DNA from: Oscillospiraceae bacterium
GTDB taxonomy: Bacteria > Bacillota > Clostridia > Oscillospirales > Ruminococcaceae
DNA: 64,000 bases
Reading direction: 5' to 3'
NCBI GenBank assembly: GCA_003453215.1
Contig: DMMB01000069.1
Span: 9,602-73,601 of the forward strand
Numbering within the stretch: position 1 is the first letter of the stretch; the number at the start of each line of letters is the position of its first letter. The translations under genes and the position numbers were made by a program. Positions 33,783 through 41,995 of the stretch are shown one piece after another. A model generated the notes under the pieces. That model did no database searches, was not told the DNA's origin, and worked only from the letters and a program-made list of their open reading frames with translations.

Positions 33783-33894
33783 TCGGTTGCTCCTTTCCAT
33801 GAATCTACACTTTATATTATACTTTACAACCTAAAGCTGACTTTAAGGCAAGTCCCTATCCTGAAAATTCACATAAAATTCATGGTTAAGGGCA

Positions 33895-33930
33895 GCAAAA
33901 AACGCTGCAGGATCCCCCACAGCGCTTTTT
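33895..33930 (-). terminator. Terminator of the SulP transporter gene
   Basis: On the minus strand AAAGCGCTG and CAGCGTTTT pair around a 12-nt loop (one wobble), ending in six T's. Confidence 0.7.
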
Positions 33931-33949
33931 ATTCTGCTTTCTTATTCCA

Positions 33950-35596
33950 TCAGGCTTCCTGCAGTTCTTCATCCAACAGCGCCAAAATGGCTTTATCGGC
34001 ACTGTAGAAGTAAGCCTCTTCGCCGACCAATTCCGTAATGCCCGCCCGGTCGAAATAGATCCGGACATCTTCGGCTACTCCGCAAAAAGCAATGGTATGT
34101 CCCTTTTGCAGCAGGTGTTGGCACAGTTCCAGCACCGCCTGCGCCCCGGAAACATCCACACTGGGCATCCCGCGCATGGAAAGAATCAGATGATCCTCCT
34201 CCGGCACCTCCTGCATCCGATGATTGAACTCATCCACAGCGCCAAAAAACAGCGAGCCGGTGACATACACCACCCCGGCAGAATCCAGTGCCGGAGATTT
34301 TCCGATGTCGCCGCGCAGCCGGCTGCTATCGATGGTGGAAAACGCCACATGAATACGGCTGCTTTTGGCCATATACAGGATAGCGGAATAAATGACTCCC
34401 AGCAGAATGGCCACCGTCAAATTGAATACCACCGTAGCCAGCATGGTGATAAGGAACTGGCTGATGGCAGAAAGGAACCGATGCGAAAAGATATACCGGA
34501 TCCCTGCCCAGTCATTCATACGCCAGGCGGTCACCATCAGCACCCCGGCCAAGGCAGCCAGTGGCAGCCGGGCCATTACCCCGCCCAGCAGGAACATGGA
34601 GGCCAAGAGGAATATGGAATGGAATACACTGGTGAGCCGTGTTTGCTGGCCGGATTTGACCGCCACGCTGGTACGGGCAATGGCTGCTGTGGCCGGCACC
34701 CCGCCAAAGAACGGCAGCAGCATATTGCCAAGCCCCTGGGCAATCAATTCCTGATCGGCACTGAACGGTTCATTTTTCATTCGTGCGGCCGAAGCCCCGC
34801 ATAGCAGGCTTTCTATCATGCCCAGCGCCGCTATGGTTACCGCCGGCGAAATAATTCCGGAGAGCATTTCAAGGTTCAGGCCGGAAAGACTCAGACGATC
34901 CGCCAACAGCAGGGTCCGGGGAATATCCCCCACCACCGCCAGATGATCCAGCCCCAGCAGCGCGGCGGCCACAGCGGCCGCAATAATTCCCACCAGCGAG
35001 CCGGGAATCTTTGTCCCCCACTTTTTGGGCCATACCAGCATAATGAAAACCACCAGCAGTCCGATGCCTACCGCCTGCCAGTTGGGATGAAACCCCAGCC
35101 GTCCATAGGAAAGCAGCTTTTCCAGGTTGCTGCTGCCCTGCGAGGCAGTCCCGAAAAAGTTATCAATCTGCCCCATTGCAATGATAATGGCAATACCGGA
35201 AGTAAAGCCCATGATGACCGGCATGGGGATAAAGCTAATCAGGCGTCCCAATTTTAGCAGGCCGGCCGCCAGCATCAGTACCCCAGCGGCAAAGCAGGCA
35301 AAAAATACGCCCTGCAGCCCATATTGTGCCACAATCCCGATCAGCACCGCACTCATGGCGCCAGTGGGGCCAGAAATTTGATAAGACGCGCCGCCCAGCA
35401 GGCCGATCACAATCCCCGCTATAATGGCTGTAACCAGTCCGGCGGCAGCGGTTGCCCCGGAGCTCACACCGAACGCCAAAGCCAGCGGCAGTGCTACGGC
35501 ACACACCGTCAAGCCGGCCATCATATCCTTCAGCAGTCGGGCCGTATTATAGCCGCTGAATTCCTTACGAATATTCCCCAAAAATGATGTCAACAT
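33950..35596 (-). CDS. SulP-family anion transporter with STAS domain
   Basis: The 548-residue protein has about 12-14 membrane segments in the SulP/SLC26 arrangement (DMMAGLTVCAVALPLALAFG, SGPTGAMSAVLIGI, ALGMIESLLCGASAARM, LGNMLLPFFGGVPATAAIARTS as blocks) and a C-terminal STAS domain from about residue 435 (ILSMRGMPSVDVSGAQAVL). Such proteins move sulfate, bicarbonate or other anions. The substrate is unknown. The start follows AAGGAGG; a promoter lies 28-56 nt upstream. Confidence 0.92.
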   Translation of the reverse strand: MLTSFLGNIRKEFSGYNTARLLKDMMAGLTVCAVALPLALAFGVSSGATAAAGLVTAIIAGIVIGLLGGASYQISGPTGAMSAVLIGIVAQYGLQGVFFACFAAGVLMLAAGLLKLGRLISFIPMPVIMGFTSGIAIIIAMGQIDNFFGTASQGSSNLEKLLSYGRLGFHPNWQAVGIGLLVVFIMLVWPKKWGTKIPGSLVGIIAAAVAAALLGLDHLAVVGDIPRTLLLADRLSLSGLNLEMLSGIISPAVTIAALGMIESLLCGASAARMKNEPFSADQELIAQGLGNMLLPFFGGVPATAAIARTSVAVKSGQQTRLTSVFHSIFLLASMFLLGGVMARLPLAALAGVLMVTAWRMNDWAGIRYIFSHRFLSAISQFLITMLATVVFNLTVAILLGVIYSAILYMAKSSRIHVAFSTIDSSRLRGDIGKSPALDSAGVVYVTGSLFFGAVDEFNHRMQEVPEEDHLILSMRGMPSVDVSGAQAVLELCQHLLQKGHTIAFCGVAEDVRIYFDRAGITELVGEEAYFYSADKAILALLDEELQEA

Positions 35597-35623
35597 AGTG
35601 TCCTCCTTGTCAAAAGCTTTCCT

Positions 35624-35652
35624 ACTATATCACCTTGGAATACCCATGACAA
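35624..35652 (-). promoter_or_regulatory. Sigma-A-type promoter of the SulP gene
   Basis: On the minus strand TTGTCA, 17-bp spacer, TATAGT. Confidence 0.75.
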
Positions 35653-35732
35653 GGTCTTTTTTCAAAACCGTTATTTCAGCAAAAATTTCCGCCGAATCCG
35701 TTGTTTTTCTATCAATTTATCCTCCCAAATAT

Positions 35733-35771
35733 CCAAAAAGAATGGGCATTCCGTTGCCGCGGAACACCCAT
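35733..35771 (-). terminator. Terminator of the ABC/YgbA/DUF454 operon
   Basis: On the minus strand ATGGGTGTTCCG pairs with CGGAATGCCCAT (two wobbles) and is followed by TCTTTTT. A second GC palindrome (GGGGGCGCGCCCCC) lies between it and the last gene. Confidence 0.8.
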
Positions 35772-35807
35772 CACCTTGTATTCTGGGGGGCGCGCCCCCA
35801 AAGATAT

Positions 35808-36197
35808 TTACTCCAGATTTTCCTGCGGAGCAAGCGTTTTTACCCCAAAGCAGAAATAAACCACATGGAACACCCAAACGCAGCCCAGCACAATACAGCC
35901 GATGGTGATGCCCTTTATCCCCATTACCACCAGTCCTATGCTCATCAGCAGGGTTACAGTCACCATAATGCGCAGTTTGGTCTTCCGGGTCATGCCGCGC
36001 CCGGCAACAAAATCCTCCAGATTATCTTTATAAAGTTTGGTTTCCTTAAACCAGCGGTCCAGCCGCTCGGAACTTCTGGCAAAGCAGAATGCGGCCAGCA
36101 TTAAGAATGGAAACGTGGGCAGCATGGGTAGCACTGCGCCCACCGCGCCCAGGCCTACCCCTATGCACCCCAGAATTACATACAGTATCTTTTTCAT
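35808..36197 (-). CDS. DUF454 (YbaN-family) inner membrane protein
   Basis: The 129-residue protein matches the YbaN/DUF454 family: a first hydrophobic helix ILGCIGVGLGAVGAVLPMLP, the signature PTFPFLMLAAFCFARSSERL, then WFKETKLY and two more helices. Members are small membrane proteins of unknown function, often near iron or heme genes. ATG 36197 has AAAGGAA upstream and overlaps the stop of the YgbA gene by 4 nt; the open frame further upstream lies inside that gene. It is the last gene of the four-gene operon. Confidence 0.88.
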   Translation of the reverse strand: MKKILYVILGCIGVGLGAVGAVLPMLPTFPFLMLAAFCFARSSERLDRWFKETKLYKDNLEDFVAGRGMTRKTKLRIMVTVTLLMSIGLVVMGIKGITIGCIVLGCVWVFHVVYFCFGVKTLAPQENLE

Positions 36198-36535
36198 TGG
36201 TTCCTTTCCCTTTCCAGGCGTTTTTTCTCCTTTTTGCTTTCTATCACATGGCGCAGTGCCATCACCGGGTGATAAAAGATCATTCGCGGGCCGGAAAAGC
36301 GCATCACTTCCCGGATTTTCTCCCGCATTTCCGGGCGGTAGCAGTGCACGCGGCAATTACTGCAAAAAGTTTTGGTTTCCATAAAGGGGCACCGTTCGCT
36401 GCGCTGCCGGGCATAGTCCGCCAGGGCGGCACATTCGGGGCACAGGTTCAAGCCGCCATGCTTTTTGCGGCAGTACGGAGCAATCATCTGCGTTACCGTT
36501 TCTATTTCCCGCGTCCGTTTATCCTGCACATTCAT
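36194..36535 (-). CDS. YgbA-family (nitrous-oxide-stimulated promoter family) protein
   Basis: The 113-residue protein has the YgbA features: an N-terminal IETVTQMIAPYCRKKHG, Cys pairs CPEC (about 32-35), RCPFM and FCSNCRVHCY (about 57-66), then REKIREVMRFSGPRMIFYHP. The cysteines suggest a metal or iron-sulfur site. In Enterobacteria the family is controlled by NsrR and Fur and helps recovery from nitric oxide. It overlaps its upstream ABC gene and downstream DUF454 gene, so it is translated with them. Confidence 0.88.
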   Translation of the reverse strand: MNVQDKRTREIETVTQMIAPYCRKKHGGLNLCPECAALADYARQRSERCPFMETKTFCSNCRVHCYRPEMREKIREVMRFSGPRMIFYHPVMALRHVIESKKEKKRLERERNQ

Positions 36536-38175
36536 CAGCTTGTCCTCCCATGCTCCACCGAATATACCCGATCGGCAATCCCCATGGTAGAGCGTCGATG
36601 AGAAACCAATACCACCGTTTTTCCTTCCCGTTCCTCGTGCAGCGATTTGAGAATGACCGCTTCGTTCAGACTATCCAGGTTGGAGGTCGGTTCATCCAGC
36701 AGCATCAGCGGGGCATTGTGCAGGAAGGCCCGGGCCAACCCCAACCGCTGGCGTTCACCGCCGGAAAGGGTGTCTCCCAGTTCGCCCACCGGGGTATCGT
36801 AGCCCTGCGGCAGGCTCATGATAAAATCATGCACCGAAGCCTTTTGGCAGGCTGCTATCATCTGTTCCTCTGTTGCTTCCAAATTGGCAATTTTGAGATT
36901 GTTCCGAATGGAATCATGGAACAGGTGCGTTTCCTGCGTCACAAAGCTTTCCATTTCCCGCAGATTTGCGGTATTAATCTTCTCGACGCTTTGGCCGGAA
37001 AGGCTGACGGTGCCCTGCTGCACCTGCCAGAACCGCATCAGCAGCTTTAATAGGGTGGATTTTCCGCTGCCGCTGCGCCCCACAATTCCTGTAATTTTGT
37101 TTTCCGGAATTTCCACCGAAAGATCATCCAGAATTTTTTCCTCGCCATAGGCAAATGTTACCCGTTCGGCTGCCGCACCATGGAACGTAATTTCCGGCTG
37201 GGCCGTCACTTCCTCCACCACCGGGGTTTCTTCCAGAATATCCATCACCCGGTTGCCGGCGGCAAAGGTGCTTTGCAGCGTGGAACCCAGCGCTGCCAGC
37301 GCAATGCAAGGACCAAAAGAACTCATCAGTGCCAGAGTACAGATAAGCGTTCCCTCAAAGGAGCAAAGTCTGGCCGAAAGCAGCAGCATTGCCAGATCAA
37401 AAAGCAAAATAACGGTATTGGTGATCGCGGTGTTGCGGCCAGCCGTACGCTTCATGCGTTCTTCTTCCGCCGCCAGCGCATCGGTACGGCGGTTCATTTC
37501 CTGCCGGCGGACTTCCCCCTGCCCATACTGCAGCGTTTCGCTTAAGCCGCGCAGCGAATCCAGCACAAAGCCGGCCAGCTCGCCGGAACCTTTGCGGAAA
37601 CGCAGTCCATCCTCTCCGGAAAGGCGGGAGGTCACCAATGGGATAGCCACCCCTACCGTAAGGTACGCCGCCAGCGCCAGCAGGCCCAGGCCCACGTGGT
37701 ACCGCCCAATAAAGGCCACCATTGCCCCACTGAACAGTACCGCAATGCAGATGGGCGAAATGGTGTGTGCATAGAAAACCTCCAGCAATTCAATATCGCT
37801 GGTAATGATATTAATCAGGTCGCCTTTATCGCGTCCCTCCAGCTTGGCCGGGCACAGCCGCCGCAGCGCGCCAAAGACTTTATCCCGAATAAGTGCCAAC
37901 AGCTTAAAGGCAATAAAATGGTTGCAGGATTGTTCCGCATAACGCAAAAAGCCCCGCACCAGCGCAAAAAGAAGCACCGCCGTAAAAATAAAGGTCAGGC
38001 TCATACTTTCATTTAAGTGCAGCACATTCAGCACCGCATACCCGCCAAAGACCGTAATCAGCGCCGCGCACAGGTGCCCGATGAGTCCCATCAGTACCGC
38101 CAGCACCATATAGCCTGCCAGCGGCTTCACCAGGCCGATCAACCGGGCCATTACTTTCCAACCGCTTCGTTTCAT
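36535..38175 (-). CDS. CydC-like ABC transporter, fused permease and ATPase
   Basis: The 546-residue protein has six membrane helices (to about residue 300) and an ATPase with Walker A GRSGSGKST, signature LSGGERQ and Walker B LMLLDEP, then an H-loop SHRR. It is a half-transporter of the CydCD-like exporter type and probably forms a heterodimer with the preceding gene. ATG 38175 is chosen because GGGGGGAA precedes it and the ATG overlaps the stop of its partner. The cargo is unknown; CydCD exports thiols, and related pairs handle heme or iron complexes. Confidence 0.88.
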   Translation of the reverse strand: MKRSGWKVMARLIGLVKPLAGYMVLAVLMGLIGHLCAALITVFGGYAVLNVLHLNESMSLTFIFTAVLLFALVRGFLRYAEQSCNHFIAFKLLALIRDKVFGALRRLCPAKLEGRDKGDLINIITSDIELLEVFYAHTISPICIAVLFSGAMVAFIGRYHVGLGLLALAAYLTVGVAIPLVTSRLSGEDGLRFRKGSGELAGFVLDSLRGLSETLQYGQGEVRRQEMNRRTDALAAEEERMKRTAGRNTAITNTVILLFDLAMLLLSARLCSFEGTLICTLALMSSFGPCIALAALGSTLQSTFAAGNRVMDILEETPVVEEVTAQPEITFHGAAAERVTFAYGEEKILDDLSVEIPENKITGIVGRSGSGKSTLLKLLMRFWQVQQGTVSLSGQSVEKINTANLREMESFVTQETHLFHDSIRNNLKIANLEATEEQMIAACQKASVHDFIMSLPQGYDTPVGELGDTLSGGERQRLGLARAFLHNAPLMLLDEPTSNLDSLNEAVILKSLHEEREGKTVVLVSHRRSTMGIADRVYSVEHGRTS

Positions 38176-39923
38176 TGGGACTTCCCCCCTTCCACATAGT
38201 GTTCCAGTTCCTGCTGGGTGTTCCACAGCTGGGCATACCGGCCGCCCGCCGCCAGCAGGGCTTTGTGGGTGCCGCTTTGCACCATCTGTCCTTTTTCCAT
38301 TACATAGATGCGATCCGCCGTCACAACATTGGCCAGCCGATGAGAGATTAAAATTACGGTTTTGCGGCCGGCCAGGCGGTGAATTTCCGCCATAATATCA
38401 TTTTCACTCTCCACATCAATATTGGAGGTTGCTTCATCAAAGAGGTAAACAGGGCTATCGTGCAGCAGGGCCCGGGCCAGCGCCAACCGCTGGCATTGGC
38501 CGCCGGAAAAGTTGCTTCCCTTTTCCGCCAGTTTGGTCTCCAGGCCTTCTTCCCCCCGCAGAAAATCGGCCAGCCGCACCTGTTCCAACACCTGCCACAG
38601 CGTTTCATCCGCTGTCCCGGGGGCGGCCATCAGTAGGTTTTCCCGCACCGTACCCTTAAAGAGATAGCTTTGGTGACTGATATAGGTAAAATGCTCCATC
38701 AGGCTTTCTTCACTGATCTCGCTCAGCGGAACACCGCCCACTGTCAGTTCTCCGCTCCAGCCTTTATTTTTGCCCATCAGCACCGCTGCAATGGTCGATT
38801 TTCCGCAGCCGCTTTCTCCCACAATGGCAGTAAAGCTGCCCTGGGGAATCTCCATATCCACCCCATGCAGGATTTCCCGCTGTGCTTCATAGCCAAAGCG
38901 CAGTCCGCGCATCTTTATGCTGCAGTCCTCCGGCACCAGCGTTGTTTTCCGGGCCGGCTCCGGCAGATCCAACAGCCGGAAGATCTTATCGCTGGCCGCC
39001 ATGCCGTTCATGGCAATGTGGAAATAAGAGCCCAGCACCCGCATCGGCAAAAAGAAATCCGCCGCCAACAGGATAATCATCAGGCAGCCCGCCAGATCTA
39101 CCCGGCCGGACCGTAGCTGGGTCGTCGCCAGAATAACCCCCAGCGCTGCGCCGCCATAGGCGATCAAATCCATAATGGTAATGGAATTTAGCTGCATCGT
39201 CAGCACTTTCATGGTGATTTTACGAAAATGCTCCGATTGCTCGTTCATCTCCCGGTGCTTATATTCATCGGATTGATAGATTTTGGTGGTGGTTAATCCC
39301 TGCAAATTTTCCAAAAAGGTATCTCCCAGCGCCGTATATTGGCCCCAGTATTTGGCCAGCAGTTTTTTGGCCCAGCGCTGCACCGCCACAATCGTCACCG
39401 GAATTAACGGTACGCACACCAGCAACACGGCAGCGGCCGGCAGGCTGATAAAGCTAAGCACCGCAAAAAGGGTAAGCGGCGCCAGCATGGCATAGAAAAA
39501 CTGCGGCAGATAGGCGCCAAAATAGGTTTCCAGCTGATCTACTCCTTCCACCGCCACCTGCACCACTTCACTGGTCTGTACCTGCTCCCGGTAGGCGGTT
39601 CCCAGCCGCAGCAGCTTGCCATAGATCTGCTCCCGCAGGGTACGCTTCACCGTTTTAGCACTCAGGTAGCTCATACGGCTGGCCATGCGGGCGCACAGGT
39701 AACGAATGCCCACCGCGCCGGCCGCTATCCCCGCCGTCACCGCCAGCACATGGCCATCCGCCGTCCCCTGGTACAGCCGCTGCAGCAGGTGCGCTATTGC
39801 ACCCATCATGGCAATATTCGCCGCCAGCGCCAACCACTGACATCCTACATTGCCGGCTATGTACTTTTTACTCTCCTGCACCGTCCCAATCAGACTTTTA
39901 TTTACCATCATCGCAGCCATCAT
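38172..39923 (-). CDS. CydD-like ABC transporter, fused permease and ATPase
   Basis: The 583-residue protein has an N-terminal six-helix permease and an ATPase from about residue 345: Walker A GESGCGKST, signature FSGGQCQ and Walker B VYLFDEAT, then SHRL. The membrane part has the helix pattern TLREQIYGKLLRLG and YREQVQTSEVVQVAVEGVDQLETY as in CydD. It is the first gene of a four-gene operon (CydD-like, CydC-like, YgbA, DUF454) with 4-nt overlaps throughout. ATG 39923 is the probable start, but the ribosome site is weak; an alternative ATG is 12 nt inside. Confidence 0.88.
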   Translation of the reverse strand: MMAAMMVNKSLIGTVQESKKYIAGNVGCQWLALAANIAMMGAIAHLLQRLYQGTADGHVLAVTAGIAAGAVGIRYLCARMASRMSYLSAKTVKRTLREQIYGKLLRLGTAYREQVQTSEVVQVAVEGVDQLETYFGAYLPQFFYAMLAPLTLFAVLSFISLPAAAVLLVCVPLIPVTIVAVQRWAKKLLAKYWGQYTALGDTFLENLQGLTTTKIYQSDEYKHREMNEQSEHFRKITMKVLTMQLNSITIMDLIAYGGAALGVILATTQLRSGRVDLAGCLMIILLAADFFLPMRVLGSYFHIAMNGMAASDKIFRLLDLPEPARKTTLVPEDCSIKMRGLRFGYEAQREILHGVDMEIPQGSFTAIVGESGCGKSTIAAVLMGKNKGWSGELTVGGVPLSEISEESLMEHFTYISHQSYLFKGTVRENLLMAAPGTADETLWQVLEQVRLADFLRGEEGLETKLAEKGSNFSGGQCQRLALARALLHDSPVYLFDEATSNIDVESENDIMAEIHRLAGRKTVILISHRLANVVTADRIYVMEKGQMVQSGTHKALLAAGGRYAQLWNTQQELEHYVEGGKSQ

Positions 39924-39958
39924 CCTGTTCTTTTTAATGTTGAAACTTCCATTTTTTA

Positions 39959-39974
39959 GTTAGCGTAAGCTAAC
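39959..39974. promoter_or_regulatory. Operator-like palindrome 1 (GTTAG-N6-CTAAC)
   Basis: GTTAGCGTAAGCTAAC, 6-bp arms. It lies in the leader of the ABC operon, 36 nt before the ATG, and could also fold in RNA. Confidence 0.6.
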
Positions 39975-40012
39975 CGTTTTTCAAAAAATAATGCGCCCTC
40001 CGTTTCTCGTCT

Positions 40013-40028
40013 GTTAGGCACAGCTAAC
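40013..40028. promoter_or_regulatory. Operator-like palindrome 2 (GTTAG-N6-CTAAC)
   Basis: GTTAGGCACAGCTAAC, directly after the -10 box of the minus-strand promoter, where a repressor would block transcription. Confidence 0.65.
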
Positions 40029-40032
40029 CAGT

Positions 40033-40060
40033 ATAATATCATGTTCCTTTTTTCTGTCAA
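40033..40060 (-). promoter_or_regulatory. Sigma-A-type promoter of the ABC/YgbA/DUF454 operon
   Basis: On the minus strand TTGACA, 16-bp spacer, TATTAT. Palindrome 2 sits 4 nt downstream. Confidence 0.75.
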
Positions 40061-40097
40061 CCGCCCGAAAGCTTGTACTTTTTCCCATCTATTCGGC

Positions 40098-40126
40098 TTG
40101 ACAAAAGGCCGCTCTCCGCCTATAAT
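40098..40126 (+). promoter_or_regulatory. Sigma-A-type promoter of the ATC-hydrolase-like gene
   Basis: TTGACA, 17-bp spacer, TATAAT: near consensus, so tight repression would be expected. Confidence 0.8.
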
Positions 40127-40181
40127 ATGAGCCATCCGGAGACGGTATCGCTGCCATGGGCAGCTTTTTAAAGCACCGACA

Positions 40182-40197
40182 GTTAGTCTTGGCTAAC
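40182..40197. promoter_or_regulatory. Operator-like palindrome 3 (GTTAG-N6-CTAAC)
   Basis: GTTAGTCTTGGCTAAC, 22 nt before the ATG of the plus-strand gene, in its leader. Same 16-bp pattern as sites 1 and 2. Confidence 0.6.
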
Positions 40198-40219
40198 TTT
40201 ATGGAAAAGGAGTGTTTCT

Positions 40220-40864
40220 ATGAAATATGCGGGAATGCCCTGGAGTGTGTGGTTGGTATTTGGTTCTTCCTTCCGGAAGCACCTTTGCACCTGTTTTGGC
40301 CTTACTGCGCAGCAGGCAAGGGATGTTGCCCAACGTGCACACCGGAAATACCGGGAAATCATTGCCGAGCTGCCGGAATTTGAAAAAGAGGATCGCTTCT
40401 CTCTTAATATCATCCACTGCGCTATGCTGTGTGCCTTTATTCTGTGTATGCCGCAGCGCCCCGATGTAGAAACCCTGACCACTTATTACGCCGAGGCCAC
40501 CATGACCCCTCTTATGAAGTGGTTCTGCCGCCAAAGCGGTAAAACCAAATTTACGACAAAGGATATGGAAAATATGCGCCGGACGGAGGCCCTGCGGGCC
40601 GGCGATCGCAACCCTTATTTCTGGAATATGGAACTGCTCCCCTATGCCGATGGCAGCGGCTATGAAGCGCGCTTTACCTGCTGCGGCATTTGTGCCCTCA
40701 CCAAAAAGCTGGGGCTTTACGACCTGACCCCCGCTCTGTGCCACCTGGATTACACCATGGGGGAAGCAGGCGGTGCCGCCCAGTTTGTCCGACAGTACAC
40801 TCTGGCTACCGGCGGGCCGTACTGCGATTGCGGCTATGTCAAAAAATCCGCTTCCTCCCAATAA
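40220..40864 (+). CDS. L-2-amino-thiazoline-4-carboxylic acid hydrolase family protein
   Basis: The 214-residue protein fits the ATC-hydrolase-like family (PF14196 type): an N-terminal helical part with CTCFGLT, a middle DVETLTTYYAEATMTPLMKWF region, and the Cys-rich core FTCCGICALTKKLGL, PALCHLDYTMGEAGGA and YCDCGYVKK. The cysteines of CCGIC, ALC and CDCG may hold a metal or take part in thiol chemistry. The named reaction opens a thiazoline ring on the way to cysteine, but most family members are uncharacterised. It is divergent from the CydDC-like/YgbA/DUF454 operon and shares its control region. ATG 40220 follows AAAAGGAG. Confidence 0.78.
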   Translation: MKYAGMPWSVWLVFGSSFRKHLCTCFGLTAQQARDVAQRAHRKYREIIAELPEFEKEDRFSLNIIHCAMLCAFILCMPQRPDVETLTTYYAEATMTPLMKWFCRQSGKTKFTTKDMENMRRTEALRAGDRNPYFWNMELLPYADGSGYEARFTCCGICALTKKLGLYDLTPALCHLDYTMGEAGGAAQFVRQYTLATGGPYCDCGYVKKSASSQ

Positions 40865-40880
40865 TTCCCCACGCCAAAAT

Positions 40881-40918
40881 CCCCTGTGCCGGTTGCTGCC
40901 AGCACAGGGGTACTTTTT
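40881..40918. terminator. Terminator between the ATC-hydrolase-like gene and the convergent gene
   Basis: Stem CCCCTGTGC / GCACAGGGG with a 12-nt loop, then TACTTTTTT. Confidence 0.88.
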
Positions 40919-40933
40919 TATCCTTTTTTCTTT

Positions 40934-41506
40934 TTACAGGCTGGCCGGGTCAATATGAAACTTTGCCTGCAGGAAGTACCGGTATTCCGGGTGGTCCTCC
41001 GCCTGGCGGTACTCCTCCCGCACCGTCCGTCCACTCCAGTCCGCTTCTTTTTCGGTCATTTCTTCGTAACGGCGCAGCACCAGCAGACCCTCCCGCTCTG
41101 CCTGCAAAATGGCTTCCAACGCATCGGGAATATACTCACAGCCTGTCACCGCCACCGGCCCGCGAGAGGTCACCGTATCCATAATCTGCACCGGCGGGCC
41201 GCGTCGGATCACCCGCTCCGCCGTATAGATATAGCCGGAAACACCGCGGTAGGTCTCCTCCAGCGCATGGGGGTAGTATTCCTCAATCCGTTGGCGGCCG
41301 TCTTCCGTAAAGCCATAAGGTCCCCACTTTTTCCAGGGGCCGTTGTAATCAAAGCCGGTTTCCCGGCAGTATTTTTCCACGGCGTTGCTCAGGTACACCA
41401 GGGTGTTTTCCCGTTTTTGTGAAAAGTACAGCAGCGAGATGCCATGGTTGGAAATGTGCGGCCGCAGCTCGGTCAATCCCCCCACGGGAGAAGCATGATA
41501 CAGCAT
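40934..41506 (-). CDS. Hypothetical protein
   Basis: I do not recognise a family for this 190-residue soluble protein. It starts MLYHASPVGGLTELRPHIS, followed by LLYFSQKRENTLVYLSNAVE, then WGPYGFTEDGRQRIEEYYPH and GYIYTAERV, and has no signal peptide or membrane segment. The opening YHxS-PxxxLxxxxPH pattern is reminiscent of small ADP-ribosyltransferase-like or RNA phosphotransferase folds, but this is only a resemblance. It follows tadA by 9 nt with AAGGAGG before the ATG, so it is probably co-transcribed with tadA and perhaps ychF. Confidence 0.7.
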   Translation of the reverse strand: MLYHASPVGGLTELRPHISNHGISLLYFSQKRENTLVYLSNAVEKYCRETGFDYNGPWKKWGPYGFTEDGRQRIEEYYPHALEETYRGVSGYIYTAERVIRRGPPVQIMDTVTSRGPVAVTGCEYIPDALEAILQAEREGLLVLRRYEEMTEKEADWSGRTVREEYRQAEDHPEYRYFLQAKFHIDPASL

Positions 41507-41515
41507 ATTTCCTCC

Positions 41516-41965
41516 TTATCCCTGCCGCTGACCGCGGAAAAATTCCGAAAGCAGTGCCGAGCACTCCTCTGCCAGCACGCCGGCTGTCAGTTTCGGCGCC
41601 GCCCCCAAATCCAGATGCGCCAGATTTAGCCGGGAACCCAAACACCCGTATTGCGGATCCGCCGCCCCATATACCACCTGTCCTACCCGCGCATTCAGGA
41701 TGACTCCACTGCACATCGGGCAGGGTTCCAGCGTGACATACAGCGTGCAGTCCTCCAGCCGCCAGTCCCCGCGGGCGCGGCAGGCCCCCTCAATGGCACG
41801 CACTTCGGCGTGTCCCAGCGGAGAACGGGTTGCTTCCCGGTCATTGCAGGCCGCCGCCAGCACAGTATCGCCGCATACCACCACTGCCCCCACCGGAATT
41901 TCCCCGGCAGCGGCAGCTTTGCGGGCTTCGGCCAGCGCCATACGCATATAGGCTTCGTGGTTCAT
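41516..41965 (-). CDS. tadA: tRNA-specific adenosine deaminase
   Basis: The 149-residue zinc deaminase converts A34 to inosine in tRNA-Arg. The signature is complete: GEIPVGAVVV, the catalytic HAE in PLGHAEVRAIEGAC, TLEPCPMCSGVI with the two zinc cysteines and VVYGAADPQYG. The ATG at 41965 follows AAAGGAG at 6 nt; a TTG two codons earlier is less likely. It sits between a CPBP protease gene and an unknown gene. Confidence 0.95.
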   Translation of the reverse strand: MNHEAYMRMALAEARKAAAAGEIPVGAVVVCGDTVLAAACNDREATRSPLGHAEVRAIEGACRARGDWRLEDCTLYVTLEPCPMCSGVILNARVGQVVYGAADPQYGCLGSRLNLAHLDLGAAPKLTAGVLAEECSALLSEFFRGQRQG

Positions 41966-41995
41966 GGGCAACTCCTTTCGGGGATCATGCTTTAT

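Noticed and set aside
39920..39952. A 10-codon leader frame (MEVSTLKRTG) ending in an ATGA overlap with the CydD-like start
   Set aside because: The overlap is suggestive of coupling, but the frame has no ribosome site and no amino-acid bias typical of attenuation.
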